Origin: an uncultured Bacilli bacterium
Lineage (GTDB): Bacteria; Bacillota_I; Bacilli_A; RF39; UBA660
Reading direction: 5' to 3'
Length of the DNA stretch: 64,000 nt
Assembly (NCBI GenBank): GCA_934090935.1
Contig: CAKOKD010000002.1
Coordinates: forward strand, 62,001 to 126,000
The notes beneath the pieces were generated by a model. The model did not search any database, was not told where the DNA came from, and was given only the letters and a program-made list of their open reading frames with translations. Shown piece by piece: positions 16,321 to 26,525 of this stretch (its first letter is position 1; each line of letters starts with the position of its first letter). The position numbers were made by a program, and so were the translations under genes.

Positions 16321-19300
16321 TGTTAGAAGTTAACAACATTAAAGGTATAAGAATTAGTATTGCTAGCCCTGAGAAAATAAGAGAATGGTCTTATGGTGAA
16401 GTAAAAAAACCAGAAACTATCAACTATCGTACTTTAAAACCAGAAAGAGATGGACTATTCTGTGAAAAAATCTTTGGACCAAGTAAAGATTATGAATGTT
16501 CATGTGGTAAATATAAAAGATTAAGATATAAAAATGTAATATGTGATAGATGTGGAGTAGAAGTTACTAAGTCTAAAGTACGTCGTGAACGTATGGGACA
16601 TATAGAGCTTGCTTCTCCTTGCTCTCATATTTGGTTTTTTAAGGGTGTACCTTCAAAAATGGGCCTTGTTCTAGATATGTCTCCAAGAGACCTAGAAGAA
16701 GTATTATATTTCGTAAGTTATGTAGTAATCAATCCAGGAAATGCACCTCTTGAAAAGAAACAAACTTTATCTGATAAAGAATACCGTGCTTACTATGAAA
16801 AATATGGAAATGGTTTTGAAGTAGGTATGGGTGCTGAAGCTATCAAAAAACTTCTACAAGAAGTAGATGTTGATAAAGAAGTTGAAGCATTAAAAGAAGA
16901 ATTAAATGGGGCAACAGGTCAAAAGAGAATTCGTTTAGGTAAACGTCTTGATTGTTTAGTTGCATTCCAAGAAAGTGGTAATAAACCTGAATGGATGATA
17001 CTAGATGCTATTCCAGTTATTCCACCAGATTTAAGACCAATGATTCAACTTGATGGTGGTAGATTTGCTACATCTGATTTAAATGATTTATATAGAAGAA
17101 TTATTAATAGAAATAATCGTTTGAAAAAATTACTTGAATTAGGTGCTCCATCAATAATCGTTCAAAACGAAAAACGTATGTTACAAGAGGCTGTAGATAC
17201 ATTATTTGATAATGGTAGACGTGGTAGAAGTGTTACAGCTGCATCAAGTCGTCCATTAAAATCATTATCTAGTATGCTTAAAGGTAAACAAGGACGTTTC
17301 CGTCAAAACTTATTAGGTAAACGTGTTGACTACTCAGGTCGTTCAGTTATCGTTGTTGGACCAAGCTTAAAGATGTATCAATGTGGTATACCTAAAGAGA
17401 TGGCTCTTGAATTATTTAAACCACATGTAATTAATGGTTTAGTTAATGCCGGACTTGCTCACAATATTAAAGGCGCTAAGAAATTAATTGATAATAGAGA
17501 TGACTGTGTTTGGGATATCGTTGAAGATGTTATCACTGAACATCCAGTAATGTTAAACCGTGCTCCAACTCTACATAGATTAGGTATCCAAGCATTTGAA
17601 CCTAAGCTAGTAGGTGGTAAAGCTATTCGTCTACATCCACTTGTTTGTACAGCATTCAACGCAGACTTCGATGGAGACCAAATGGCAGTACACGTTCCAC
17701 TTTCAGAAGAAGCTAAAGCTGAAGCTAGAATTCTTATGTTAGGTGCTAACAATATTTTAAAACCATCTGATGGAAAACCAATCGTTACTCCAGGACAAGA
17801 TATGGTTTTAGGTAACTATTATCTAACAATGGAAAAAGCTGGAGAAGAACATGAAGGTAAAGTATATAAAAATGAAGATGAAGCTTTAATGGCTTATGAA
17901 AGAAAAGAAGTTACTTTACATACAAGAATTGCTATTCCAGTTAGAAGCTTTAAATATAAATTATTCTTAGATGATGTTCAAGATAAGTATTTAGTAACTA
18001 CTGTAGGTAAGATTAAGTTTAACCAAATTTTACCAGATACTTTCCAATACTTAGCTGAACCAACTAAGGAAAACATTGAAGGAATTACTCCAATGAACTA
18101 TTTCTTAGATCAAGGAGTAAATATTCCTGAAGAAATAAGTAAGATGCCACTTGCTAAACCATTTGGTAAAAAAGACTTACAAAAAGTAATTGCTCAAGTA
18201 TTTAAACGTTTCAAAACAACTGAAACATCAATAATGCTTGATAAATTAAAAGACTTAGGATTTAAGTTCTCTACTATAGCAGGTATTACATTCTCAATGT
18301 CTGATATCGTTGTATCTGCTCATAAGCAAGAATACTTAAAAGAAGGTCATGATAAAGTTGAACAAATCAACAAACAATATAAACGTGGTTTAATTACTGA
18401 TGAAGAAAGACATAATTCAGTATGTGACGTATGGAATGGCGTACAAGATAAGGTTCATGGTGAACTTGCTAGTGTTGCCAAAGAACAAATTGATAACCCA
18501 ATCTTCATGATGATGAACTCTGGTGCCCGTGGTTCTGTTGGACAATTCGGTCAAATGGCAGGAATGTCAGGATTAATGGCAAAACCAGATGGAACAGTTT
18601 CTGAAGTTCCAATAACTTCATCACTTGTTGAAGGACGTAAAGTTAATGAGTTCTTCTTAAATACACATGGTGCTCGTAAAGGATCTGCCGATACAGCATT
18701 ACGTACTGCTGATTCAGGTTACTTAACAAGAAGACTTGTAGATGTTGCTCAAGATATTATTGTTAAAGAAGCTGATTGTGGATGTTTATCTGGTTTAGTT
18801 GTATCTGATTTGGTTGACGATAAAGATGGATCTGTAATTGAAGGTTTAATCGATCGTATAACTGGAAGATATACTGCTAAGAAGGTAATTAATCCAGAAA
18901 CAAAAGAAACAATTATTGATAAAAACGAACTTATTACTGAATCAATTGCTGCTAAAATTGTTAAAGCAGGAATTAAAGAAGTTGAAATTCGTAGTGCTCT
19001 AACATGTACAGCTGAAAATGGTGTATGTCAAAAATGTTATGGTATTAACTTAGCTACTGGTAACTTAGTTGAAACTGGTGAAGCTGTAGGTATTATGGCT
19101 GCTCAATCAATTGGTGAACCAGGTACTCAGTTAACAATGCGTACATTCCACTCAGGTGGTGCTGCCCATGGTGGAGATGCCGATATCACTCAAGGTCTTC
19201 CAAGAGTTGAAGAGTTGTTTGAAGCTCGTAATCCAAAAGGTAAATCTACTATTGCTGAAATCAATGGTAAAGTTACAAACATTGAAGATGCTAATGGTAA

Positions 19301-20024
19301 ATGGAAAGTTACTATTACAAATGATGTTGAATCTAGAGAACATACAACAACTTATGAAGCTAAATTAGTTGTAGAAGTTGGTAGTGAAGTAGTTGCCGGA
19401 CAAAAACTTACTCAAGGAGCTATTAGTCCAAAAGAATTACTTGCTGTTACTGACCCAATTACAACTCAAAATTATATCTTAAAAGAAATCTTAAAAGTTT
19501 ATAAATCTCAAGGTGTTGATATCTCTGATAAACACGTTGAAATTATAGCTAGTAGAATGATTAATAAGATGAGAGTAGTAGATGAAGGAGATTCTGATTT
19601 AGTTGCAGGATTAACAGTATCAATGAAAGAATTTGCTGATAGAAATAAACCAGTTATCTTATCTGGTGGTGTACCAGCTACTGGTAGACCAGTAATCTTA
19701 GGTATAACTAAGAGTGCTCTTGAAACTGATTCATTCTTATCTGCTGCATCATTCCAAGAGACTACAAGAGTATTGACTGACGCTGCTATTAAAGGTAAAG
19801 TTGATTACTTAAAGGGATTAAAAGAAAATGTTATCCTTGGTAAACTTATACCAGCAGGAACTGGTGCTAAACAATATTCAGATATTGAAATTCAACTTGA
19901 AAAAGATTTCTTATCTGATGATGCTAGCGAAGTATTAGAAGATCAATTCTTAGATGATGACACTGATGATATTAAAGAAGAGTTAGTCGTTGTTGATGAA
20001 GAAACTAACGAAGAAGCTGAATAG
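16320..20024 (+). CDS. rpoC: RNA polymerase subunit beta'
   Basis: A full-length beta' subunit of 1234 residues. Near the N-terminus is the zinc site (CSCGKYKRLRYKNVICDRCG). The catalytic NADFDGDQMAVH holds the three Asp that bind Mg. The bridge and trigger region (SGARGSVGQFGQMAGMSGLM and MRTFHSGGAAHGG) is conserved, as is the second zinc site (CGCLSG...CTAENGVCQKCYG). The start codon overlaps the rpoB stop (TAATG). The acidic C-terminus ends at an intrinsic terminator. Confidence 0.98.
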   Translation: MLEVNNIKGIRISIASPEKIREWSYGEVKKPETINYRTLKPERDGLFCEKIFGPSKDYECSCGKYKRLRYKNVICDRCGVEVTKSKVRRERMGHIELASPCSHIWFFKGVPSKMGLVLDMSPRDLEEVLYFVSYVVINPGNAPLEKKQTLSDKEYRAYYEKYGNGFEVGMGAEAIKKLLQEVDVDKEVEALKEELNGATGQKRIRLGKRLDCLVAFQESGNKPEWMILDAIPVIPPDLRPMIQLDGGRFATSDLNDLYRRIINRNNRLKKLLELGAPSIIVQNEKRMLQEAVDTLFDNGRRGRSVTAASSRPLKSLSSMLKGKQGRFRQNLLGKRVDYSGRSVIVVGPSLKMYQCGIPKEMALELFKPHVINGLVNAGLAHNIKGAKKLIDNRDDCVWDIVEDVITEHPVMLNRAPTLHRLGIQAFEPKLVGGKAIRLHPLVCTAFNADFDGDQMAVHVPLSEEAKAEARILMLGANNILKPSDGKPIVTPGQDMVLGNYYLTMEKAGEEHEGKVYKNEDEALMAYERKEVTLHTRIAIPVRSFKYKLFLDDVQDKYLVTTVGKIKFNQILPDTFQYLAEPTKENIEGITPMNYFLDQGVNIPEEISKMPLAKPFGKKDLQKVIAQVFKRFKTTETSIMLDKLKDLGFKFSTIAGITFSMSDIVVSAHKQEYLKEGHDKVEQINKQYKRGLITDEERHNSVCDVWNGVQDKVHGELASVAKEQIDNPIFMMMNSGARGSVGQFGQMAGMSGLMAKPDGTVSEVPITSSLVEGRKVNEFFLNTHGARKGSADTALRTADSGYLTRRLVDVAQDIIVKEADCGCLSGLVVSDLVDDKDGSVIEGLIDRITGRYTAKKVINPETKETIIDKNELITESIAAKIVKAGIKEVEIRSALTCTAENGVCQKCYGINLATGNLVETGEAVGIMAAQSIGEPGTQLTMRTFHSGGAAHGGDADITQGLPRVEELFEARNPKGKSTIAEINGKVTNIEDANGKWKVTITNDVESREHTTTYEAKLVVEVGSEVVAGQKLTQGAISPKELLAVTDPITTQNYILKEILKVYKSQGVDISDKHVEIIASRMINKMRVVDEGDSDLVAGLTVSMKEFADRNKPVILSGGVPATGRPVILGITKSALETDSFLSAASFQETTRVLTDAAIKGKVDYLKGLKENVILGKLIPAGTGAKQYSDIEIQLEKDFLSDDASEVLEDQFLDDDTDDIKEELVVVDEETNEEAE

Positions 20025-20037
20025 TTTCTTCTTTTTT
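20010..20037 (+). terminator. intrinsic terminator after rpoC
   Basis: GAAGAA pairs with TTCTTC around the rpoC stop codon, followed by six T. Confidence 0.6.
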
Positions 20038-20139
20038 CTTGCAAAATAAAAACATATGTAGTAATATGTATTTAGAGATGCAACATTGCATACAATAAAA
20101 AAGGGAACATTCAGTTTTTGCTAGTTGAATGTCTACCTA
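20032..20139 (+). repeat. 108-bp direct repeat, copy 1 (copy 2 at 20422-20529)
   Basis: The copies are 390 bases apart and differ at one base, in the -10 box (TAATAT versus TAATAC). The repeat holds the promoter and 5' part of a small RNA. The sequence then diverges, but each copy runs into its own terminator. Confidence 0.9.
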
Positions 20140-20182
20140 ACGATTTGTAGACACTTATCTTTGCAGATGAGTGTCGTTTTTA
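20074..20182 (+). ncRNA. candidate antitoxin RNA 1 of a type I toxin-antitoxin locus
   Basis: A promoter (TTGCAA, 17 bases, TAATAT at 20039-20067) precedes a non-coding stretch of about 110 bases. It has a small ATGCA/TGCAT hairpin, a second ACATTCA/TGAATGT hairpin and a terminator (GACACTTATC / GATGAGTGTC plus T run). It points toward a small hydrophobic ORF on the other strand that ends 14 bases beyond the terminator. The toxin leader carries a related hairpin (GGAACATCAG... GTGTCTGCCT versus GGAACATTCAG... ATGTCTACCT), so arms of one can pair with arms of the other. Confidence 0.6.
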
Positions 20183-20195
20183 TTCATAGGTGATA

Positions 20196-20279
20196 CTACT
20201 TCAAGATAATGAAGAGTAAGGCTATTAATAAGTTGATAATAATGATTAAGCTTAAAATTAAAAAATCTTTCTTTCCCAT
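20196..20279 (-). CDS. small hydrophobic peptide, candidate type I toxin
   Basis: The 27-residue frame starts MGKKDFL and is then almost wholly Leu and Ile up to a final Lys, forming one membrane helix. In-frame ATG (20294) and TTG (20288) codons lie upstream; the TTG has the best distance to the SD sequence AGAGAGG, so the true start may be there. The SD can pair with CCTCT 11 bases upstream in the mRNA, which would hide the ribosome site, a hallmark of type I toxin messages. The layout recalls TxpA/RatA, BsrG/SR4 and Fst modules. I know of no exact family match. Confidence 0.6.
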   Translation of the reverse strand: MGKKDFLILSLIIIINLLIALLFIILK

Positions 20280-20347
20280 ATATATCAAGAACATCCTCTC
20301 TATAAAGATTAGAGGCAGACACTCAACAACTGATGTTCCTAAACCTA

Positions 20348-20376
20348 ATTGTAGCAGCATAGTGAAATAAAATCAA
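20348..20376 (-). promoter_or_regulatory. promoter of the candidate toxin mRNA
   Basis: On the minus strand, TTGATT and TACAAT are 17 bases apart. The transcript would start near 20341 with a structured leader of about 50 bases before the peptide. Confidence 0.6.
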
Positions 20377-20421
20377 GATAAAAAATACAAATGTTCGATT
20401 TTGAAAATCTGTAATATTTCT

Positions 20422-20529
20422 TTTTTTCTTGCAAAATAAAAACATATGTAGTAATACGTATTTAGAGATGCAACATTGCATACAATAAAAAAGGGAACAT
20501 TCAGTTTTTGCTAGTTGAATGTCTACCTA
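20422..20529 (+). repeat. 108-bp direct repeat, copy 2
   Basis: Copy of the segment at 20032-20139 with one difference. No second hydrophobic ORF was found beside it, so it may be an extra antitoxin gene or the remains of a second module. Confidence 0.9.
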
Positions 20530-20581
20530 TTATTATTTTGGTTGGACATTTAATTCTAATGAATTAAGTGTCATTTTTTTA
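20464..20581 (+). ncRNA. candidate antitoxin RNA 2 (orphan copy)
   Basis: It has the same promoter layout and 5' half as RNA 1, but a different 3' half ending in its own terminator (GACATTTAATTC / GAATTAAGTGTC, then seven T). The -10 is one base weaker (TAATAC). Since it lies upstream of the toxin and does not overlap it, any action on the toxin mRNA would be in trans through the shared hairpins. Confidence 0.5.
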
Positions 20582-20615
20582 TTGCTAGTACCAATAATTT
20601 GATAGCGATGCGTTT

Positions 20616-20645
20616 AAGGAACTTTATAACAAAGTTTCTTTTTTT
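20616..20645 (+). terminator. orphan intrinsic terminator
   Basis: AAGGAACTTT pairs with AAAGTTTCTT around ATAAC, followed by T residues. No gene ends just before it. It may back up termination of RNA 2 or be left from a lost gene. Confidence 0.65.
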
Positions 20646-20753
20646 GATATTAAGTTTTTCATTACATAAAAAATACTATTAAAAAGTTGATAAATCGGTT
20701 TAGTTTTAATGATATTTAGTGTATAATAATTCATATAGGTAGGATGTGGCTTC

Positions 20754-23700
20754 ATGGATGAAAAACTAATAAACTTTTTTAAATTAATCAATTATAATGA
20801 TGTACTTGCGTTTGAAAATGCCAAGTTTAAAGAAATGGCTATAAGGGATAATGGAACAACTTGGATTATTAGAATTAATGCAAAAGAACTTATTCCTGTA
20901 AAATCAATGATGAACTTGATTACTTTGTGTAAAGATGGAATAAATGACGTTAAATCTATTATTATCGAGATGAATTATGAGGTATTACCAAGTCAATTAA
21001 TTCTTGAATATTTCTTATATTTTTTAGATGAGGTAATAAACAATTATCCAAGTTTGAGTGGAATAAATAAAGACTCAATCGATATTGATGATGATATTAT
21101 TTTAATAGAAGTTACAAGTAAAAATGAAGAGGCAACTTTAAAAAAAGAAGTGAAGAAAATTTTAAATCGCATGGATACTCTTGGTATACATGGAATAGAT
21201 GCTTCTTTTAAAATAAATGAAGAAGAGAAAAAGAATATTAAAGAAAAAATAGAAGCTGCTAAAGAAAATGTTATTATTCCAACAAAAGTAGTTGTTGAAG
21301 ATAAACCAAAATGGACACCTAAGAAAAAAGTTGAATATCAAAGAGAAGGTATTGTTTCTATTGCTTCAATTGAAAAAGAAGAAAATGCAGTAAATTTGGA
21401 AGCTTATATCTTTTCTACTGACTTCAGTGTTTTAAAGAAAAAAGATGGCAATCCATTATATTTAGTAACTTTGAAAATAAGCGATAATACATCAAGTATA
21501 CTTGCTAAAACTTTTGCTGGTGATGAAGAAGAGTTTAATAAATATGGAAAAGAATTAAAATCTGGTAAATGGTATCATTTTATTGGTCAAGTTAGAGATG
21601 ATTCTTTTGCACATGATTTGGTTTTCCAATTTAGAAGTTATGAAGAAATTGATGATCCTACTATTAAGCGAAAAGATGAAGAAATTGAAAAAAGATGTGA
21701 ACTTCATGCACATACAATGATGAGCCAAATGGATGGTGTTTGTGATGAAGTTGCTCTAGTGAAGCGTGCAATGGAATATGGTCATAAAGGTATTGCTATA
21801 ACTGATCATGATTGCTGTCAATCATTTCCCCATGTATTTGATACAGTTACAAAATTTAATAAGGGAAGAAAAAAAGATCTTGATTCTAAGATTAAAGAAA
21901 ATGAAGAAACTCTTGAAAATATTAAAAGTTCAGGAAATCAAGAAGGAATAGAAGAGTTAGAAAAGTTTATTGAAAGTTTAAAAGAAGAGAAGAAAAATTT
22001 TGTTCCATTTAAAGCTGGATATGGTGTAGAACTTGAGATGACTGAAAGCAAACTTAACGTTGTTTTCAATCCAAATGATGAACTAATTGAAGATAATACA
22101 TTTGTTATATTCGATACAGAAACAACAGGTTTTAACCCTGGTTTAAGTGATTCTATGATTGAAATTGGTGCAGTAAAACTTAAAAATGGTGAAGTTGTTG
22201 ATAGATTTGATGAACTTATTAATCCTGGACGTCATATAGATGAATCAATTACAAGAGTTACTAATATAAGTGATGATGACGTTAAAGATGCTGATAATGA
22301 AGAAAATGTCATAAAACGTTTTAAAGAATGGATTGGTTCTTTACCTTTAGTAGCCCACAATGCTAGATTCGATAAAAACATGTTAGATATGGCATATTAT
22401 AAATATAATTTAGGAAAATTAGAAAATCCAATTATTGATACCTTGATGTTATCAAGGGTAATAAATCGTGAACTTAAGAAACATAGTTTGAAGGCTTTAG
22501 GTAAATTTTATGGTATTGATACTGGTGAGGCAGAAGACGAAGAACAAAGCGATTCATCACTTCCTACTGGAAGCTTCAAATTTGATGATGAAGATGGAGA
22601 AAAGATTGAAGATGTTTTAGTTGATTCTGAATCTATTTTGAAAGTTCAAAGTGAAGAATATTTAGATAATGATATTACAACTGAAAGTAAAGTAACTAAG
22701 GTTAGAAATACTTATTATCTTCCAACAATTTATAAAAAGAGTAAAACGGAAAAGTGTGAAATTGAAGTTAAATTTAAGGATGGAAGTGTAATAAAACGTG
22801 CTTTTACACTTCATCCAGCAGAAAATGCTTGTGTCATAAATTATGCTAGTACATTTGGGGAAAAAGAAATACCAATAACTATTTATGTTGGACAACACCA
22901 TGGTGCCGATGTCGACTCAGAAAATACTGGATATATATTCAATAAGATGTTAAAACAAATTGAAGGTTTAACTAAAATATCTGAATTAAATGATCTTTAT
23001 AAACTTGAAGATGTTGCTTTTAGAAATGACCATAAGAAACTTGGCAATATTGCTGAATTATGCTCATATAAAAACTATGTAATTCCAGCTGAAGAAGATA
23101 AAATTTATGAAGATAAAGATTATCCTTTCTTGAAATATGATAATAAAGATTATGTATGGAAATTTCCTTGGTGTAAAGATGATTTCTTACAAATGTATGA
23201 AAATATTCCTGGTAAAACATTTACAGAAAATCTTGCTAATATTTATGATTTTACAAAGCACGTTACTTTCATTGCTAAAAATAAAGTTGGATTGAAAAAT
23301 ATGTTTAAACTTATCAGTTTTGCTAATACAAACTTTATTGAAAGAAATGCTAAAATACCAAGAAAACTAATAAATGAATATCGCGAAGGAATTTTGGTTG
23401 GTTCAGCTTGTTTAAATGGTGAAATTTTTAATCTTGCTTTAACAAGATGCGAAGAAGATTTGATTGAAGCAATGAAATTCTATGATTATATTGAAATTCA
23501 ACCAATCGATAACTATAAACATTTGCTTAAAAATCATGATATATCTAATTTGGATGATTTAAAACTTGCAATAAGAAAAATTATTAAATGTGCAAAAAGT
23601 CTTGGAAAAATGATTGTTGCAACTTCAGATGTACATAATATTGATCCACAAGATTTAATCAGTAGAGAAATAATTGTTAACCAAAATGTTCCTGGAAAAG

Positions 23701-26498
23701 GAAGACATCCATTGGCTAGATATTTAAAGGGCGATTATAAAGTTAATGTTAATAAAGAAAACATTGAACATGCTATTAAGCAAGCACACGATAAAGGACA
23801 TGATTTAACAAGTGTAGATATAAAAGTTTTAAAATATATTTATGCATTAACCAATGTAAGAAATGTGGAGATTACATCCAATAATTTGGCTTTAGTTTAT
23901 GCCGTTGACAAAAATAATCAAGATGAAGCTCCTGCTAAAACTAGTTTTGAAGAAAAGAAGTATATGATAGATTCTTCTTTAAGAAAATTACAAATAGCTG
24001 GTTTAGTAAGCGTTAATTATGTTAATGGAACTTATTCACTTTTATGCAAATATACTAAAAGTGAAATTCCTAAAATGGGGCATATTCCTAATCAATTCTT
24101 TAGAACTACAAGAGAAATGTTAGATGAATTTGCGTGGTTAAATGATCGAGACTTAATTCATGAAATAGTTATTGAGAATCCAAATAAAATAATTGATATG
24201 TTGGAGGAGATTGAAGTAGTAGTTTATCCTGATAAACCATATTCTCCAATTATTGAACATTCTCAAGAAACATGTCGTGATCTTGTATTTAATAAAGCTC
24301 ATAGTATGTATGGAGATCCACTTCCTGCTAATATTGAGGAACGTATTGCTCAAGAATTCTATGGAGATAAAATCAATGTGTTAGTTCAAGAAAAAATTGA
24401 TATTGAACATCCAGAAATGAGTGAAGAAGAGAAAAAGGCGATATTTACTCCAACGCTTCATGATGTAATAATGAGTGGATATGATGGAGTAGTTAATTTA
24501 AAAAAAGAACAAGTTAAAAGACTTAGTGATAAAGAATTAACTGATGAAGAGGCTATAGAAGAGGCAAAAGCTCAGCTAACAGGAATTATTGGTGGAGGAT
24601 TTGACGTTATTTATTTGATTGCTCAAAAACTTGTTAAACACTCAAATGATGATGGATATTTAGTTGGATCACGTGGTTCAGTTGGTTCTTCATTTGTTGC
24701 AAGTATGATGGGTATTACAGAATGTAATGGTCTTCCAGCGCATTATTATTGCCCAAATTGTCAATATAGTGAATTCAATGACAAAGATGGACATCCTTAT
24801 TCTGAAAATTATCCAAGTGGATTCGATTTGCCAGAAACCAATTGCCCAAAATGTGGAGCTCAAATGATTCATCAAGGAAATGACATGCCATTTGCAACAT
24901 TCTTAGGATTTGCTGGAGAAAAAGTTCCAGATATAGACCTTAACTTCTCAGGAGATAATCAAGCAAGTGCACATGAATATACAAAAGTTTTATTTGGTAC
25001 AGATAATGTTTATCGTGCTGGAACTATTGGTACGGTTGCTGATAAGACAGCATTTGGTTATGTTCAAGGTTATTATGAAGATGTAATGTATAATGAGTTA
25101 ACTATTGAATGTGCGTGTTTTGGTCTTTCAGTAACAAGCAAAGATGAACTTAGAAAAAAAGGTTTAGTTAAATCGTTTATTCGTATACCAGAGGTCGAGA
25201 GAATGGCAGTAGGATGTACGGGAGTTAAAAGAACAACTGGACAACATCCAGGTGGAATCGTAGTTGTTCCCGGATATAAAGATATTTGGGATTTTACGCC
25301 ATTTCAATATCCAGCTGATGATCCAACAGTTGCTTGGAGAACTACACACTTTGATTACCATGCAATTGATGCTGACCTTTTAAAACTGGATATACTTGGA
25401 CACGATGATCCAACCGTATTAAAAATGTTACAAGACCTTTCGGGTATAGATGTTACTAAAATCGATTTAGGTGACCGTGATACTATGAAAATATTTACAG
25501 GTCCAGAAGTTTTAGGTGTTGAGAAAACTCGTCTTAGAGGTTTAACGAGTAAAGATGGAGTTAAATATTGTCCAACAGGAACTCTTGGAGTACCTGAATT
25601 TGGAACATCTTTCTTACTTGGAATGCTAGAAGAAACAAAACCAACAACGTTTGCCGAACTTATTAAAATATCAGGTCTTTCACATGGTACTGATGTATGG
25701 CTAGGTAATGCCAGAGACTTGTGTACACCGGATGAATTTGGAAATATTCAAGTACCATTTAAAAATGTTATTGGGTGTCGTGACGATATCATGGTTAACT
25801 TAATTCAATGGGGAGTTCCAGCAGGAAAAGCCTTCAAAATAATGGAATTTGTTCGTAAAGGAAAACCTAGTAAAGATCCTGCAACTTGGGCAGAACATGC
25901 CGCTTTCTTAAGAGAATATAATATTCCAGAATGGTATATTGAATCATGTAGAAAAATAAAATACATGTTTCCAAAAGCACATGCCACTGCATATGTTACA
26001 AGTGCTTTTAGAATTGCTTGGTTCAAAGTTCATTATCCAATTTGGTATTATTGTGCATACCTTTCTATAAGAAGAGATGCTTTTGATATACCTTCAATGA
26101 TTAGAGGAGAAAACGCTATACGTGAAAAAATTGATGAAATCGATGCAAAAGGAAATTTAGCAAGTAACAAGGAAACTGATACGCGTGATACTTTGTGTAT
26201 CTGCCTTGAAGCAGCAGCAAGAGGCATATACTTTAAAAATATTGATATTGAAAAAAGTGATGCTAAAAAGTTTGTGATTACGGAAGATGGAAAAGGGTTA
26301 ATTATTCCTTTCTGTGCATTAGATGGACTTGGAGAAAACGTTGCAAAGGAAATTATCAAAGCAAGAAAAGAAGCTCCATTTATTTCTCAAGAAGATTTAC
26401 AAAAACGTGGAAAAGTAAATGGTTCTTCAATAGAAAAACTTAAAGCTTTAGGTTGTTTAGATGGCTTAAGCGAATCTAATCAATTATCATTATTTTAA
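20754..26498 (+). CDS. polC: DNA polymerase III PolC-type, oversized
   Basis: This 1914-residue replicative polymerase is far longer than the usual 1430-1470. It keeps the OB domain (about 200-300), PHP domain (ELHAHTMMS, ITDHD), DEDDh exonuclease (FDTETTG near 453, HNARFD near 535, HHGADVD near 715), zinc site (CPNC...CPKC) and palm (PDIDLNFSGD near 1391, HPGGIVVVP near 1497). Extra sequence includes a coiled coil inside PHP (about 375-420), about 120 residues between exonuclease motifs II and III (about 590-712), some after motif III, and about 115 residues before FRTTREMLDEF (about 990-1110). The frame is open throughout and catalytic residues are kept, so the enzyme is probably active. 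Confidence 0.95.
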   Translation: MDEKLINFFKLINYNDVLAFENAKFKEMAIRDNGTTWIIRINAKELIPVKSMMNLITLCKDGINDVKSIIIEMNYEVLPSQLILEYFLYFLDEVINNYPSLSGINKDSIDIDDDIILIEVTSKNEEATLKKEVKKILNRMDTLGIHGIDASFKINEEEKKNIKEKIEAAKENVIIPTKVVVEDKPKWTPKKKVEYQREGIVSIASIEKEENAVNLEAYIFSTDFSVLKKKDGNPLYLVTLKISDNTSSILAKTFAGDEEEFNKYGKELKSGKWYHFIGQVRDDSFAHDLVFQFRSYEEIDDPTIKRKDEEIEKRCELHAHTMMSQMDGVCDEVALVKRAMEYGHKGIAITDHDCCQSFPHVFDTVTKFNKGRKKDLDSKIKENEETLENIKSSGNQEGIEELEKFIESLKEEKKNFVPFKAGYGVELEMTESKLNVVFNPNDELIEDNTFVIFDTETTGFNPGLSDSMIEIGAVKLKNGEVVDRFDELINPGRHIDESITRVTNISDDDVKDADNEENVIKRFKEWIGSLPLVAHNARFDKNMLDMAYYKYNLGKLENPIIDTLMLSRVINRELKKHSLKALGKFYGIDTGEAEDEEQSDSSLPTGSFKFDDEDGEKIEDVLVDSESILKVQSEEYLDNDITTESKVTKVRNTYYLPTIYKKSKTEKCEIEVKFKDGSVIKRAFTLHPAENACVINYASTFGEKEIPITIYVGQHHGADVDSENTGYIFNKMLKQIEGLTKISELNDLYKLEDVAFRNDHKKLGNIAELCSYKNYVIPAEEDKIYEDKDYPFLKYDNKDYVWKFPWCKDDFLQMYENIPGKTFTENLANIYDFTKHVTFIAKNKVGLKNMFKLISFANTNFIERNAKIPRKLINEYREGILVGSACLNGEIFNLALTRCEEDLIEAMKFYDYIEIQPIDNYKHLLKNHDISNLDDLKLAIRKIIKCAKSLGKMIVATSDVHNIDPQDLISREIIVNQNVPGKGRHPLARYLKGDYKVNVNKENIEHAIKQAHDKGHDLTSVDIKVLKYIYALTNVRNVEITSNNLALVYAVDKNNQDEAPAKTSFEEKKYMIDSSLRKLQIAGLVSVNYVNGTYSLLCKYTKSEIPKMGHIPNQFFRTTREMLDEFAWLNDRDLIHEIVIENPNKIIDMLEEIEVVVYPDKPYSPIIEHSQETCRDLVFNKAHSMYGDPLPANIEERIAQEFYGDKINVLVQEKIDIEHPEMSEEEKKAIFTPTLHDVIMSGYDGVVNLKKEQVKRLSDKELTDEEAIEEAKAQLTGIIGGGFDVIYLIAQKLVKHSNDDGYLVGSRGSVGSSFVASMMGITECNGLPAHYYCPNCQYSEFNDKDGHPYSENYPSGFDLPETNCPKCGAQMIHQGNDMPFATFLGFAGEKVPDIDLNFSGDNQASAHEYTKVLFGTDNVYRAGTIGTVADKTAFGYVQGYYEDVMYNELTIECACFGLSVTSKDELRKKGLVKSFIRIPEVERMAVGCTGVKRTTGQHPGGIVVVPGYKDIWDFTPFQYPADDPTVAWRTTHFDYHAIDADLLKLDILGHDDPTVLKMLQDLSGIDVTKIDLGDRDTMKIFTGPEVLGVEKTRLRGLTSKDGVKYCPTGTLGVPEFGTSFLLGMLEETKPTTFAELIKISGLSHGTDVWLGNARDLCTPDEFGNIQVPFKNVIGCRDDIMVNLIQWGVPAGKAFKIMEFVRKGKPSKDPATWAEHAAFLREYNIPEWYIESCRKIKYMFPKAHATAYVTSAFRIAWFKVHYPIWYYCAYLSIRRDAFDIPSMIRGENAIREKIDEIDAKGNLASNKETDTRDTLCICLEAAARGIYFKNIDIEKSDAKKFVITEDGKGLIIPFCALDGLGENVAKEIIKARKEAPFISQEDLQKRGKVNGSSIEKLKALGCLDGLSESNQLSLF

Positions 26499-26525
26499 AA
26501 TAAAAAAAGAAAAGAAGTTGATCAA

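Noticed and set aside
17459..17752. Open frame on the minus strand inside rpoC, and similar ones in rpoB, polC, clpB and the surface genes
   Set aside because: They lie wholly opposite strongly conserved coding sequence, lack ribosome sites and encode low-complexity peptides.
20032..20529. Two repeats that might be the edge of a CRISPR array
   Set aside because: Only two copies, over 100 bases long and 282 bases apart, with promoter and terminator features and no cas genes.
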